A stretch of 64,000 nt of DNA from Pseudomonadota bacterium (GCA_018830485.1 JAHJRQ010000012.1:124001-188000); one strand, 5' to 3'; shown: positions 17,516 through 26,585, counted from the stretch's first letter. Numbers and translations: made by a program. The notes: a model not told the origin generated them from the sequence alone.

Positions 17516-18541
17516 ATGACAAAAACAATCCCGGTTGAGCAGGCCGTCGGCATGGTCCTGCCCCACGACATCACCGAAATCCGCAGCGAAGAATTCAAGG
17601 GTCGGGCTTTTCGCAAGGGCCACATCATCCAGGCCGAGGACATCGAGCGGTTGAAGCGGCTCGGCAAGGACAACATCTATGTCCTGGAGCTTACGCCCGA
17701 GGATATCCACGAAAACGAGGCGGCCGAGTTGATGGCCGGAGCACTGGCAGGGCCTGGCGCCTCGGTGTCCGGGGAGCCGGTGGAAGGCAAGCTCAACATT
17801 GTCGCCGCCCATGACGGGCTGCTCAAGGTCGATGTGGAATCCCTGTATCGGTTCAACCTGCTGGGCGAGGTCATGTGCGCCACCCTGCACAACAATACAC
17901 CGGTCAAACAGGGCGAACAACTGGCCGGGACTCGACTCATCCCCCTGGTTTCCAAAAGAGGTGTCGTGAACACCGCGGTTGCAATCGCCGAAAAAGCTGG
18001 GGGGATTATCAGGGTAGCCCAACTGAAACAGGCCAAAGCCGGGTTGATCATCACCGGCAACGAGGTGTTCCATGGCCGGATCAAGGATGCCTTTGAACCG
18101 GTCCTGCGCAAGAAACTGGAAAAACTCGGTTCGGAGGTGGTGGCGGTCCGCTTCGCCCCGGACGATATCGAGACCATTGGTGCGGAAATCAAGGCTTGCC
18201 TGGATGCAGGCGCGGACCTCATCGTCACCAGCGGCGGCATGTCCGTGGACCCGGACGATGTGACCCGGCAGGGTATTGCCAAGGCCGGCGCCGAGGAGAT
18301 CGTTTACGGCACCCCGGTTCTGCCCGGGGCCATGTTTTTGGTGGGGTACATCGGAGCGGTGCCGGTGCTGGGGCTGCCGGCCTGCGGCATGTTCCACAAG
18401 ATCACCGTCTTTGACCTGATTCTGCCCAGGGTGCTGTGCGGCGAAAAAATCACCCGGCATGACATGGCCCGGTTGGGACACGGCGGCCTGTGCCGGCAGT
18501 GCAAGACCTGCGCCTATCCCGTTTGCGGCTTCGGCAAGTAA
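17516..18541 (+). CDS. MoeA-like molybdopterin-binding domain protein
   Basis: A 341-residue protein related to MoeA/MogA. An N-terminal region (PVEQAVGMVLPHDITEI near residues 6-22) resembles the MoeA start, and the MoCF-type binding domain covers about 175-315 (LIITGNEVFHGRIKDA near 178, TSGGMSVDPDDV near 238, and a PVLGLPACGMFH loop). It is shorter than true MoeA (about 400) and ends in a four-Cys tail (CRQCKTCAYPVC). In related bacteria this type commonly follows an fmdE gene. A role in inserting molybdenum or tungsten into pterin is possible but unproven for this subfamily. Confidence 0.82.
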   Translation: MTKTIPVEQAVGMVLPHDITEIRSEEFKGRAFRKGHIIQAEDIERLKRLGKDNIYVLELTPEDIHENEAAELMAGALAGPGASVSGEPVEGKLNIVAAHDGLLKVDVESLYRFNLLGEVMCATLHNNTPVKQGEQLAGTRLIPLVSKRGVVNTAVAIAEKAGGIIRVAQLKQAKAGLIITGNEVFHGRIKDAFEPVLRKKLEKLGSEVVAVRFAPDDIETIGAEIKACLDAGADLIVTSGGMSVDPDDVTRQGIAKAGAEEIVYGTPVLPGAMFLVGYIGAVPVLGLPACGMFHKITVFDLILPRVLCGEKITRHDMARLGHGGLCRQCKTCAYPVCGFGK

Positions 18542-18611
18542 TAGTTGAACTGTACAGCAGCACCGCATCTGCGACAATGCTGAACAGTTACAACCTCAAG
18601 TCGGAGAATTT

Positions 18612-19025
18612 TTATTCCGAAACCTTGCCGCGCATGGCTTTCACTCTGCCCCGTTTCTCTTTCCCTTCCAACCGCTTTTCCTTTGCGCTGCGGGAGGGTT
18701 TGGTGGGCCTGCGCTTGCGCTCCTGCTTGCCTGCGGCCCGGATGAGTTCCCCCAGCCGCTCCAGGGCATCGGCCCGGTTCTTTTCCAGGCTGCGGAACTG
18801 CTGCGCCTTGATGATAATCTCGCCGTCCTTAGTCAACCGCTGATCGCTCAAGGCTAAAAGCCTCTCCTTGTAAAAGTCCGGCAGGGACGAGGCGCGGATA
18901 TCAAAGCGCAGGTGCACAGCAGAGGAGACCTTGTTGACATTCTGCCCTCCGGCTCCCTGGGCGCGGATTGCGGTGATCTCGATCTCGTGTTCCGGGATAT
19001 CAACTGTCTGTGAAATTTGTACCAT
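18612..19025 (-). CDS. arfB: Alternative ribosome-rescue peptidyl-tRNA hydrolase ArfB
   Basis: A 137-residue protein of the ArfB/YaeJ type. The catalytic GGQ motif is at residues 26-28, followed by [12 protein letters not shown], and a basic tail (about 100-137, rich in Lys and Arg) that enters the empty mRNA channel. It frees ribosomes stalled on truncated mRNAs. Length and tail match the rescue factor rather than a class I release factor, which would be over 300 residues. It is convergent with the MoeA-like gene. Confidence 0.95.
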   Translation of the reverse strand: MVQISQTVDIPEHEIEITAIRAQGAGGQNVNKVSSAVHLRFDIRASSLPDFYKERLLALSDQRLTKDGEIIIKAQQFRSLEKNRADALERLGELIRAAGKQERKRRPTKPSRSAKEKRLEGKEKRGRVKAMRGKVSE

Positions 19026-19136
19026 CTCAACTCCCCGGAATTGCTGTATACCGCCTCATCTCAGGGCGTCCTGTAGCGGGACCTGCATGTTTACCTCTCC
19101 CAATAAAGAAGATTCGTTAACACCGTCGCCTTGCTT

Positions 19137-19505
19137 TCAAGGAAGCGCGGGGGGGATTCTGTTTTTCTCCTCGGCCCGGGCGCTGCAGGCAAGACAAAAG
19201 CGCGTGGCAGGCAGCGCCTGCAACCGGGGCAAGGGAATCTGTTTGGCGCATTCTTCGCATTTTCCGTATTGCAAGGCATCCATTTTATCCAAGGCATGGT
19301 CGATTGCCACTATCTCCTCCTTTTCCCGTTCATCAAGCTGGGCATACAGCTCGGAAAGCTCTGCCTTTTGCGCCTCCTCCTCAAACTCGATATCCTTCTC
19401 GGCAAGCTCCTGCCAGCCATCATCAAGCTGCTGCAGACGGTGAAAGATATCCTGTCGCATGACCAGAAGTTTTTCCTTCAGCACATCCAGTTCCTTTGCA
19501 GACAT
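19137..19505 (-). CDS. DksA/TraR family zinc-finger protein
   Basis: A 122-residue protein with an N-terminal coiled coil (about 5-75) and a C-terminal C4 zinc finger (Cys 83, 86, 104, 107). Members bind in the secondary channel of RNA polymerase and alter transcription with or without ppGpp. The coiled-coil tip differs from the DxxDxA of E. coli DksA, so it is better called a TraR/DksA-family protein. It is monocistronic, with about 110 and 140 bases of non-coding sequence on either side. Confidence 0.88.
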   Translation of the reverse strand: MSAKELDVLKEKLLVMRQDIFHRLQQLDDGWQELAEKDIEFEEEAQKAELSELYAQLDEREKEEIVAIDHALDKMDALQYGKCEECAKQIPLPRLQALPATRFCLACSARAEEKNRIPPALP

Positions 19506-19644
19506 GGCAGCCTCCCTTCTCTGTTGTCACACACCATGGAGAATCGCTTGATTAATTATACAGCCCAGGGAGAACAATATATCAATCTTATTTTTGGCTT
19601 TCAGGCCTGAGGAATGATGCGTGAGGAGAATTGAAGGGACAGGC

Positions 19645-21108
19645 TTAGAGGCCAAGAAGGAAAAGCTCCCCCAGGATCCATTCGCCTTTTTCCTTGCGGA
19701 TATTGGCGGACTGGGTGCTGAGGATGCGAAAACCATGACGGGCTGCCGTGGCCTTGATGTAGGAAAAGGAATGGGCATAGCGCCCGGACGGACGCAACCG
19801 GTACCCCTTCCCTTCTTCCATCAGCTCGGTGGAGAAAAGAAATCTGCCGTTTTTGGCAAGCCCTGTGGCCAGGGTGGCGAAAATCCGGTCCAGTTCGCCC
19901 ACATAGATCAGGACATCCGCCGCGACAACCAGATCGAACGGCTCTTGATTCTGCTCCAGAAAGGTGACGATTTCTCCAACCGCCAGTTGATCGTATACCT
20001 TCTTGGCCGCAGCCTCCTCCACCATCTTGGCGGAAAGGTCCACGCCCACCCGGTGATCGCTGATCTCCTGAAAAATCTGCCCGACCAGACCGGTGCCGCA
20101 GCCCAGATCCAGAAGCCGAGCAAAATGTTTCGGGCCATCGGGAGCGGCGAGGAGCAGGCTTTTGAGTTCCCACGGGGTCCGGTATTCCAGATCAACGAGC
20201 AACCGCTCTTCAAAATGGCCGGAAAAGCTGTCGAACAGATCGGCAATATAAGAAGATGGGGCCACTGCGGTTGTTTCGCCGGTAAGGGCTGCGAGGATAT
20301 GCCGGGCCGAGGCCGTGTTATGATCCAGCTCGATGAGCTTGCGGTAGCAGGCAATGGCCTCGGGAACCTTGTCCTGATCAAGGTAGAGAACCCCCATATT
20401 GCCGTGGGCCGCGCCGTATTCCGGACGCAGGGCAACGGCGATCTCCAGGGAGGCGATGGCCTCGTCCTTGCACCCCAGTTCCTTGTAGACCAGGGCCAGG
20501 TTGTAATGCACCTCCGCGTCCTCGGGGGCAATTTCCATGGCGCAGAGATAGGACTGCATGGCCTCATCCAACCGGCCCGCCCTTTTGCAGGCCAGGCCGA
20601 GGTTGAAATGGATATCACCATCCTGGGGATTGAGCTGCGCAGCCTGATAATAGGCGTGAATCGCCTCGCTCATGTTGCCTTGCGCAAGATGGGCAGTGCC
20701 CAGATTATAGGCCGCCTGCCAATGCGTGTCGTCCAGGGCGAGAACCTTGTCAAAATGCTCGATTGCCATCCGGTGCTGCCCCAGGGAATAACAGGTTATG
20801 CCGAGTTCATAGGCGATTGTCGCCTCATGCGGCAGCAATCCATGGGCCTGACCAAACCAGTGGACGGCCTCTTCCAGCTCTCCCATGGTGCGATGGAGCA
20901 GAGCCAGATAGAAGCAACCATCCACATGTTCCGGACACAGGGAAATGGTCTGGCGGTACAGGGACTTTGCCCGGTCTACCTCTCCCTGCCGGTGCAGGTC
21001 CAAGGCCCGGTGAAAAAAATCGTCCGCATTGCTGGGGCAGGGCCGGCCATTTTCGGCCCCCTGCCCGTCTGTCTGCACAGGGCGTGAGTCTGTGGTCATC
21101 GGCATCAA
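19645..21108 (-). CDS. TPR-repeat SAM-dependent methyltransferase
   Basis: A 487-residue protein with about seven tetratricopeptide repeats (residues about 27-285; many units show the A..LG..Y pattern) followed by a class I methyltransferase domain (about 300-480) with SAM motif LLDLGCGTG near 344. The repeats would choose a protein partner. Similar TPR-methyltransferases are predicted in many bacteria, usually without a known substrate. A second ATG at 21099 is possible. The gene stands alone on this strand. Confidence 0.85.
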   Translation of the reverse strand: MMPMTTDSRPVQTDGQGAENGRPCPSNADDFFHRALDLHRQGEVDRAKSLYRQTISLCPEHVDGCFYLALLHRTMGELEEAVHWFGQAHGLLPHEATIAYELGITCYSLGQHRMAIEHFDKVLALDDTHWQAAYNLGTAHLAQGNMSEAIHAYYQAAQLNPQDGDIHFNLGLACKRAGRLDEAMQSYLCAMEIAPEDAEVHYNLALVYKELGCKDEAIASLEIAVALRPEYGAAHGNMGVLYLDQDKVPEAIACYRKLIELDHNTASARHILAALTGETTAVAPSSYIADLFDSFSGHFEERLLVDLEYRTPWELKSLLLAAPDGPKHFARLLDLGCGTGLVGQIFQEISDHRVGVDLSAKMVEEAAAKKVYDQLAVGEIVTFLEQNQEPFDLVVAADVLIYVGELDRIFATLATGLAKNGRFLFSTELMEEGKGYRLRPSGRYAHSFSYIKATAARHGFRILSTQSANIRKEKGEWILGELFLLGL

Positions 21109-21281
21109 AAAGATGAATTTTAATGATGTACTGCTGTCCGGTTCGAATTATGATGAATCACGGCCTGGGATTACGGAACACGATCCGGATTATCCAGGCA
21201 ATCGGCGGGAAAAAATACCATGCAACGCCCTGCAGGTCAAGCCTGGTATCCCCAAACGCACAATACTCAGGGAACCTGCGC

Positions 21282-22490
21282 ATGAACACAATGCCGATAC
21301 CAGATGAACAGATGACCATCTGGATGCGGGATATCCGCCGCCATCTTCACCGGCATCCCGAGCTTGCCTTTGCCGAGTTCGCCACGGCGCGCTGTATTGC
21401 CGAGCAACTGGAAAAATTAGGCATCCCCTGCCGGGAACAGGTGAATCGTACCGGCATCGTTGCCAGCCTGGGAAGCAGTACGCCAAATACCCCCTGCGTT
21501 GCCCTGCGGGCGGACATGGACGCTCTTCCCATCGCCGAGCAGACCGGCCTGCCTTTTGCTTCGGAAACACCAGGGGTGATGCATGCCTGCGGCCACGACG
21601 GCCATGTGGCCATGCTGCTCGGGGCGGCAGCGCTATTGAAGAAAAAAGAGGCAGAACTGCCGGGCCGGGTGGTTCTCATCTTCCAGCCTGCCGAGGAAGG
21701 TGACGGGGGCGCGCAGGGCATGATCAACGAGGGCGCCATCGACGGCGTATCCATGATCTTTGCCGGGCATATCGACCGTTTGTATGGACTGAATGAAATC
21801 GTCGTGCAGCCCGGGGTGATCTCCGCCTTTACCGATGAGTTCAGCATAGCGATCCGCGGCCCGGGCGGGCATGGCGCCAAGCCCCAGGAAACCTCCGACT
21901 GCATCGTGGCAGCAGGCCAGCTCATCACCAGCCTCCAGAGTATCGTTGCCCGCGAAACCCATCCCTGCTCCCCTGCCGTCATCACCGTGGGGACCATCCA
22001 CGGAGGCACAGCAGCCAACGTGATCGCCTCGGAGGTGGTGCTCGCCGGCACCCTTCGGACCACCAACCCGGAAACCCGCGTGGCCTGCCGAGACAGCCTG
22101 AAACGCATGACCCTTGCCATGGAGCAGCTCCACCGGGTGACAACCTCCTTTACCTTTGTGGATGGCTATCCGCCGGTGATCAACGACCCGGCCGCCGCCA
22201 GCATCGCCCTGGAGGTAGCCGCCGGAATCGTGGGCCGGGACAAGGTCAAGGACCAAACCCTGCCCAGCCTGGGGGGGGAGGATTTCTCCTTCTTTCTGCA
22301 AAGGATTCCCGGCTGCCTGGTGCGTTTTGGCGCAAAACACGCCAGGCAGCACGATGCTCCGGCCCACAGCCCCCGCTTCGATTTTGACGAGGCGGTCCTG
22401 GCCACGGGTGCCCAGTTTCTCGCGCAAGCCGCGGTCAGCGCCCTGGCCCACCTGAGTAGGCTGCAGGGAGCAGGGCAGAACCAAGGATAA
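21282..22490 (+). CDS. M20 family amidohydrolase (N-acyl amino acid/hippurate type)
   Basis: A 402-residue metal-dependent amidohydrolase. The M20D pattern is clear: HRHPELAF near residue 19, metal ligands in ACGHDGHVAML near 100, the dimer domain segment GPGGHGAKPQ near 192 and GGEDFSFFL near 330. Such enzymes hydrolyse N-acyl amino acids, hippurate or indole-acetyl conjugates; substrate cannot be chosen here. ATG 21282 is preferred over a far upstream frame because AGGG lies 9 bases before it and homology starts just after. Confidence 0.9.
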   Translation: MNTMPIPDEQMTIWMRDIRRHLHRHPELAFAEFATARCIAEQLEKLGIPCREQVNRTGIVASLGSSTPNTPCVALRADMDALPIAEQTGLPFASETPGVMHACGHDGHVAMLLGAAALLKKKEAELPGRVVLIFQPAEEGDGGAQGMINEGAIDGVSMIFAGHIDRLYGLNEIVVQPGVISAFTDEFSIAIRGPGGHGAKPQETSDCIVAAGQLITSLQSIVARETHPCSPAVITVGTIHGGTAANVIASEVVLAGTLRTTNPETRVACRDSLKRMTLAMEQLHRVTTSFTFVDGYPPVINDPAAASIALEVAAGIVGRDKVKDQTLPSLGGEDFSFFLQRIPGCLVRFGAKHARQHDAPAHSPRFDFDEAVLATGAQFLAQAAVSALAHLSRLQGAGQNQG

Positions 22491-22590
22491 CCGGCGCAAA
22501 CAATCAACTTTGCCGGGAATTCCTCATCAATCCGTGGTATACAACGCTCTGCTGCTGATCTCCCCCCAACCATCTTTATCCAAAAGACAC

Positions 22591-23169
22591 ATGGAAAACG
22601 AAGAAAACGATATCTTTTATAACGTCATCAACCGGTTTGTCGGATTTTACAGCCGTGACGCCGCCAGGGAAACACGCAACGATACCGACTGCGAGTATCC
22701 TTTCGTGGCCATGGACACCAGACAGATCTTTGCCCAGCTCCGCTTTGCCGGCGGTTTCCTCGGACTCGACCGGGAAGAGCCGCCTCCACCCATGCCCCGC
22801 TTTCTGGATGTGGGTTGCGGGATCGGCAACGTGCTGCTCATTGCCGAACAGTTCGGTTTTGAGGTCTACGGTATTGAAAAGGATGAATATTCCTTCCCGA
22901 TTGCAGCCAAGCTCATCGGCGAGGATCGTGTTGCCCAGGCGGATATCTGGGCCTATGCGGGATACAACGAGTACGAGGTGATCTACTACTACCGGCCATT
23001 TTCCGGGCGCGCCCAACAGCTCCGTTTTGAAAAGCTCATCGAAGACTCCATGAAGACCGGGGCCCTCCTCATCGCCAACCACAAAAACAGCGATGCCATC
23101 GATGGGGATCGCCGCTTCGAAAGGCTCAGCCCCTCGTTGCCGATCTGGAAAAAAATCCGAGCCGCGTAA
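22591..23169 (+). CDS. Class I SAM-dependent methyltransferase-like protein
   Basis: A 192-residue protein from ATG 22591. It has a SAM-binding motif FLDVGCGIGN (near residue 71) and an acidic residue at the end of strand 2 (YGIEKDEYS), the usual ribose contact. The rest matches the class I fold weakly, and the segment after strand 4 (IYYYRPF) resembles the stretch found in small methyltransferase-like proteins with polar-residue active sites. Substrate unknown. It is convergent with the diguanylate cyclase gene, 6 bases apart. Confidence 0.75.
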   Translation: MENEENDIFYNVINRFVGFYSRDAARETRNDTDCEYPFVAMDTRQIFAQLRFAGGFLGLDREEPPPPMPRFLDVGCGIGNVLLIAEQFGFEVYGIEKDEYSFPIAAKLIGEDRVAQADIWAYAGYNEYEVIYYYRPFSGRAQQLRFEKLIEDSMKTGALLIANHKNSDAIDGDRRFERLSPSLPIWKKIRAA

Positions 23170-23175
23170 CGGATA

Positions 23176-24087
23176 TCAGCCAGACAGCACCTTGTTGCGC
23201 CCGCCGTTCTTGGCAAGATACAGCGCTTCATCAGCCCTTCTCAGTACGGCCTCGATGCCGGCATCGTCCTGCCGGAGGCTGGTGAGGCCGATACTGACCG
23301 TAAAACGAACGACATGGTCGTCCGCATACACCTTGAGATCGGCGATGGCCCGGCGAATCCGTTCCGCCACGATCAGCGCCCCTGCCCTGTCGGTTTCTGG
23401 CAGGATAATGGAAAATTCCTCCCCGCCTACCCGGCCCAACATGTCACTTTCCCGAAGAACCTCCTGACACATGACGGTAAAGGCCTTGATCACTTCGTCG
23501 CCGACCGCGTGGCCATGGGTATCGTTTATTTTCTTGAAATGATCGATGTCCATCTGGATTGCAGAAAAGACATGGGAGTAGCGTTGCGAACGCAAAAATT
23601 CCTTGGTGGCGAAATCCATGAAATAGCGGCGGTTATATACCCCGGTCAGCGGATCTGTGGTGGCCAGCCGTTCCAGCTCGCGGTTCTGGCCGAGGATCCT
23701 TTGCCGATAGGCATCAAGCTGCTCCACCATCCAGTTGAAGGAGTAGGAGAACTCGCCTAAAAATTCCACCCGCTGGGAAAAATCCCCCTTGGCAATCTGC
23801 CCTGTCTGCCAGGTCAAATGACGGAGGGTCGCCTGCAGGTTTTTGAGGTGATGGCAGGCCGGGAGTTTGGCAACGATCTGCACATCCATGTCGCCGATGG
23901 AGAGAAGGTGGGCGGCATTTGTCAAGGCGGAGAGGGCCTCGGAGAGGGAGTTGACAAACTGGCCCACCTGCCGGATCTCATCCTCCTTGTGCCCTGTCAA
24001 ATCGAGGAGACCAGGTTGTTCATTATGCAGCAGGGCATGGAGATGAGCGCTGATCCTGTCCAGCCGTTCGATATCATTGTGCTCCAT
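23176..24087 (-). CDS. Diguanylate cyclase (GGEEF domain)
   Basis: A 303-residue cytoplasmic protein without membrane helices. The N-terminal half (about 1-135) is an unassigned helical region with a HAMP-like segment near 75-125. The cyclase domain (about 140-300) has the active motif GGEEF at 221-225 and the RxxD inhibitory site RESD at 212-215, five residues before it, so product feedback is expected. It makes c-di-GMP from GTP. It starts 26 bases after the V4R gene, so the sensor may control it. Confidence 0.94.
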   Translation of the reverse strand: MEHNDIERLDRISAHLHALLHNEQPGLLDLTGHKEDEIRQVGQFVNSLSEALSALTNAAHLLSIGDMDVQIVAKLPACHHLKNLQATLRHLTWQTGQIAKGDFSQRVEFLGEFSYSFNWMVEQLDAYRQRILGQNRELERLATTDPLTGVYNRRYFMDFATKEFLRSQRYSHVFSAIQMDIDHFKKINDTHGHAVGDEVIKAFTVMCQEVLRESDMLGRVGGEEFSIILPETDRAGALIVAERIRRAIADLKVYADDHVVRFTVSIGLTSLRQDDAGIEAVLRRADEALYLAKNGGRNKVLSG

Positions 24088-24113
24088 GGGGATATCCTGC
24101 GTAATTTTTCAGA

Positions 24114-24644
24114 TCAGGCATCAGCAAGCACGACCTCGAAGCGGCAGACCCTATCGCCGGTACACCAGCAATCCGTCTCCCTTGCCGTGAACTGCTTGCC
24201 GAAGTGGGCGGAAAAGAGCCCGGCGATAAAGCCTTCATCAAAGGTGCAGACCAATTCATCGCTCATGGGCAGACCGGAGCAATCAAGGTCTTCGGCCACG
24301 GTGAGCACAAACCGGTGCGTGCGCATGTCGGAACTCTCAACCCGCAGAATACCGATGGCAAGCTTTCTCAATGTTTCCTGGAGCTCGGCAATGAACCGGT
24401 CAAAATCCCGGGTGTTACTGAGCAGATGTTCATGGATCGCCTTTCCCGCACTCAGGCCAGCGTCATAAAAAATACGGTTGGCCGTTGCCACATCGGTGTG
24501 GGAGATGATCGCATCGCGCAGGGTGAACTGCATCAGCCGGTAGACAGCGACCGCGGTTTGCGGGCCAAGATTGGGACGTCCCCATTCGATATCGCCGAGA
24601 TGTGACCAGTCAAACTGTGGAGCCGTTCGCTCTTCCTTGAACAT
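24114..24644 (-). CDS. V4R-domain sensor protein
   Basis: A 176-residue protein from ATG 24644. The C-terminal half matches the V4R (4-vinyl reductase) domain, ending in the typical Cys cluster DCWCTGDRVCRFEV, where cysteines bind zinc or a cofactor in relatives. V4R domains bind small hydrophobic molecules in regulators such as DmpR. There is no DNA-binding or enzymatic domain, so it is likely a stand-alone ligand sensor working with the diguanylate cyclase 26 bases downstream. An upstream ATG at 24695 gives a less typical N-terminus. Confidence 0.8.
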   Translation of the reverse strand: MFKEERTAPQFDWSHLGDIEWGRPNLGPQTAVAVYRLMQFTLRDAIISHTDVATANRIFYDAGLSAGKAIHEHLLSNTRDFDRFIAELQETLRKLAIGILRVESSDMRTHRFVLTVAEDLDCSGLPMSDELVCTFDEGFIAGLFSAHFGKQFTARETDCWCTGDRVCRFEVVLADA

Positions 24645-24774
24645 CGTCGTGCCTCTTTTGCCTTGGATAGCCGCCAAAACCTGGACGTGGAGCATGCAAT
24701 AATGCTAGCATATCATCTCGGCAAAAGGCAATGGGCCAATGGCGGAAGGCAAAGGAAGAATCCGTGGAGGAGAG

Positions 24775-24984
24775 TCAGAAATACGAGGCGTTGGGGAAGA
24801 GATCCTCTGGCACGCACCCCTGGCCATGCTGTTTGGCATAGGCATATCTGGCGCAATCGCGGAAATCGGCATGACAGTATTTCCCCCGGATATTGGCGGA
24901 AAATTGCGGCACACTCGCCATGATCGTGACAAAGAAGTCGCAGGAGTCTGAAAATTCGCAATCTGTTTTCGTTTCAGGGGGCAT
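24775..24984 (-). CDS. Small Cys-rich protein (CARY/VPEDLFP type)
   Basis: A 69-residue protein. Cysteines occur as CEFSDSC near residues 7-13 and as YC near 32, with DCARY near 37 and a closing VPEDLFPN. I know this pattern as a recurrent small hypothetical protein in Desulfobacterota, but that is memory, not a search. Four to five cysteines suggest a metal or Fe-S site. The ATG at 24984 is used; a GTG two codons upstream has a better spaced GGAG site and may be the true start. The longer upstream frame lacks support. It shares an upstream 23-base promoter element with the gene at 47081-47299. Confidence 0.65.
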   Translation of the reverse strand: MPPETKTDCEFSDSCDFFVTIMASVPQFSANIRGKYCHADFRDCARYAYAKQHGQGCVPEDLFPNASYF

Positions 24985-25312
24985 TGCCACGGTGATCTCC
25001 AGAGCCGGCCGATTGATTCGTTGCACTATAATAGCCCAAGGATTGACGGGAGCACAATACGGAAAAAATACGGAGGCACGGCCGGTTCCTGCTTGGGAAT
25101 CATCGTACCCTACTGTGGGCAAGAGCAGGCAGATACGCGGACAGGATAGCCGCAATCTTAAGCCAGCAGGGGAAGATTGCGGTTGTCATCGAACAGGATG
25201 TTGAAAAAAGAGTATTCCAACACCCTGCTCATGATGGAAGTGGAGAAGAAACGATTGCCCGACTGGGATCGTGTATTGTTCAGATTGAAGATGCCGCAGC
25301 CCGACAGGGTCT
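24985..25312. other. Intergenic region with promoter of the small Cys-rich gene
   Basis: No supported gene is seen. The right part (25100-25312) lies behind the stop codon of the glucosaminidase gene. A short plus-strand frame across 25130-25382 has no good start and mostly overlaps that gene, so I do not call it. The left part holds a likely sigma70 promoter on the minus strand (TTGTGC, 18-base spacer, TATTAT). Confidence 0.55.
25051..25073 (-). promoter_or_regulatory. 23-base element shared with 47373-47395
   Basis: Read on the minus strand it contains two CCGTATT words spaced 11 bases apart and ends in TTGTGCT. The same 23 bases occur unchanged upstream of the other small Cys-rich gene. 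Here it lies 67 bases before the start codon and overlaps a -35-like TTGTGC, as expected for an activator site next to RNA polymerase. Confidence 0.6.
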
Positions 25313-26398
25313 TCAGCGAGGATATTCCAGGCTTGCCAGCCGTACCCTGCCCACCCCGCCGCCCTTGCCGGCAAGAATGCACTGATCGTATACCTGCAGG
25401 TCGTTGCTTTTGATAAGCAGGGTCAAATCGGCAATGTACTCGGTTCCCCTGTTGGAATACAGGTGCAACCCATTGGCCAGGGCAAGGGAATCCATGGTTT
25501 CTTCCCTGATCTGCCGCAATTCCTTGTATGCGGGAACCCGGTTGAGCATCAGGATATAGGAACGAACGGAATCGAGCAGGGAAGCATACGCCACGCCGGA
25601 ATAAGGCTTGCCATCTTCGCGGCCGTCAGCCAGATGATCGGGATTATTCCAGGCCAAGACACCGAACAGGTTGTTTCTCTCAAGGGAAAACCGGGAGCCT
25701 CCCCACGAGGATTCGAGGGCGCCCTGGGCCATGATCAGGCTCACCGGGATCGGACTGATACGGCGGCGCAGATCGGCTACCTCATAGGCCCGGTATTTGC
25801 GGCAGAGGTTCCGAAGAAAAAAAACCTCATTCTGGCTCAACCCCACAAGCCGGGTATACTCTTCCGCATGCATATCGAAATCCAAGCGTTTGGGCAGGGA
25901 GGGGAATTTTGCCAGAATCTTCTCCAGATCGGCACGCTCTTCCTCAACCTCGGACAGGGCAATCATTGCCGCAGGAAGGAGAACATGCAAAAACGCCTTT
26001 TTCTGGGTGGCCGCATCAAGGGTTGGCATGTCCCCTGGGAATTTGCTGACTATAACGGCGGGAATCTCGGAAAATGGCTCCACTTCCCACAAGTTATTGG
26101 CCTTGAGCTGAGTCAGCAGATCCTGGGCGGAATGGACTTCGATGGTGGGAACGGACAGAAACCGCTGGGGAAAGCGGATAAACACCGAGGAAGGCTGGAT
26201 CAGGAGGGCGACAAGAAGAAAAAGCATGACCAGGGTCAACCCGGAAACCATCCGCACCATCCCGGAATCCACGGGCTTCTTGCCGAAATACATCGGGTTT
26301 TCATCGTGTTTCGCTGCAACTACTTTCTTTTTTACAACCACAACATTGTCCTGCTCTGGGGTTACGTCCGGGGGACGGTTTAATGCAAGGCAGCCCAT
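25313..26398 (-). CDS. Bax-like glucosaminidase domain protein, membrane-anchored
   Basis: A 361-residue protein from ATG 26398, which has GGAGG 5 bases upstream; in-frame starts at 26500 and 26560 would add up to 54 residues. A cytoplasmic N-terminus of about 45 residues precedes one membrane helix (VSGLTLVMLFLLVALLIQ), then a periplasmic region. The Bax/FlgJ-type N-acetylglucosaminidase domain lies in the last 170 residues, with the catalytic Glu in ALESSWGGSRF and the RNNLFG motif. It should cut peptidoglycan glycan strands. E. coli Bax is about 270 residues; the long N-terminus and anchor are extra. Confidence 0.85.
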   Translation of the reverse strand: MGCLALNRPPDVTPEQDNVVVVKKKVVAAKHDENPMYFGKKPVDSGMVRMVSGLTLVMLFLLVALLIQPSSVFIRFPQRFLSVPTIEVHSAQDLLTQLKANNLWEVEPFSEIPAVIVSKFPGDMPTLDAATQKKAFLHVLLPAAMIALSEVEEERADLEKILAKFPSLPKRLDFDMHAEEYTRLVGLSQNEVFFLRNLCRKYRAYEVADLRRRISPIPVSLIMAQGALESSWGGSRFSLERNNLFGVLAWNNPDHLADGREDGKPYSGVAYASLLDSVRSYILMLNRVPAYKELRQIREETMDSLALANGLHLYSNRGTEYIADLTLLIKSNDLQVYDQCILAGKGGGVGRVRLASLEYPR

Positions 26399-26566
26399 AC
26401 AGTCCTCCACCTGTGCAAACAGATAACAAGAGAGCAAACGCTCTTCCCTGACCTTTGCCGTTGTTCCCCCTCTTCCTGTCCCGAAGAGGTAGGCGAACAT
26501 ACCAGACGCATCCTGCAAAGGCAAGCAAAACATCACGACCGCAGACCACGCAGGCGCCACAACCTA

Positions 26567-26585
26567 CTTTCTATAGTATAGAAAG
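26567..26585. promoter_or_regulatory. 19-bp palindrome upstream of the glucosaminidase gene
   Basis: Perfect 9-base arms around one base (CTTTCTATA-G-TATAGAAAG) in a short AT-rich patch. It lies about 170 bases upstream of the chosen start, so it could be an operator. A second small repeat (TGCTA-TTG-TAGCA) is at 26608-26620. Confidence 0.45.

Noticed and set aside
25158-25382. Short frames on both strands between the small Cys-rich gene and the glucosaminidase end
   Set aside because: They overlap the 3' end of the glucosaminidase gene, lack ribosome sites and show no family features.
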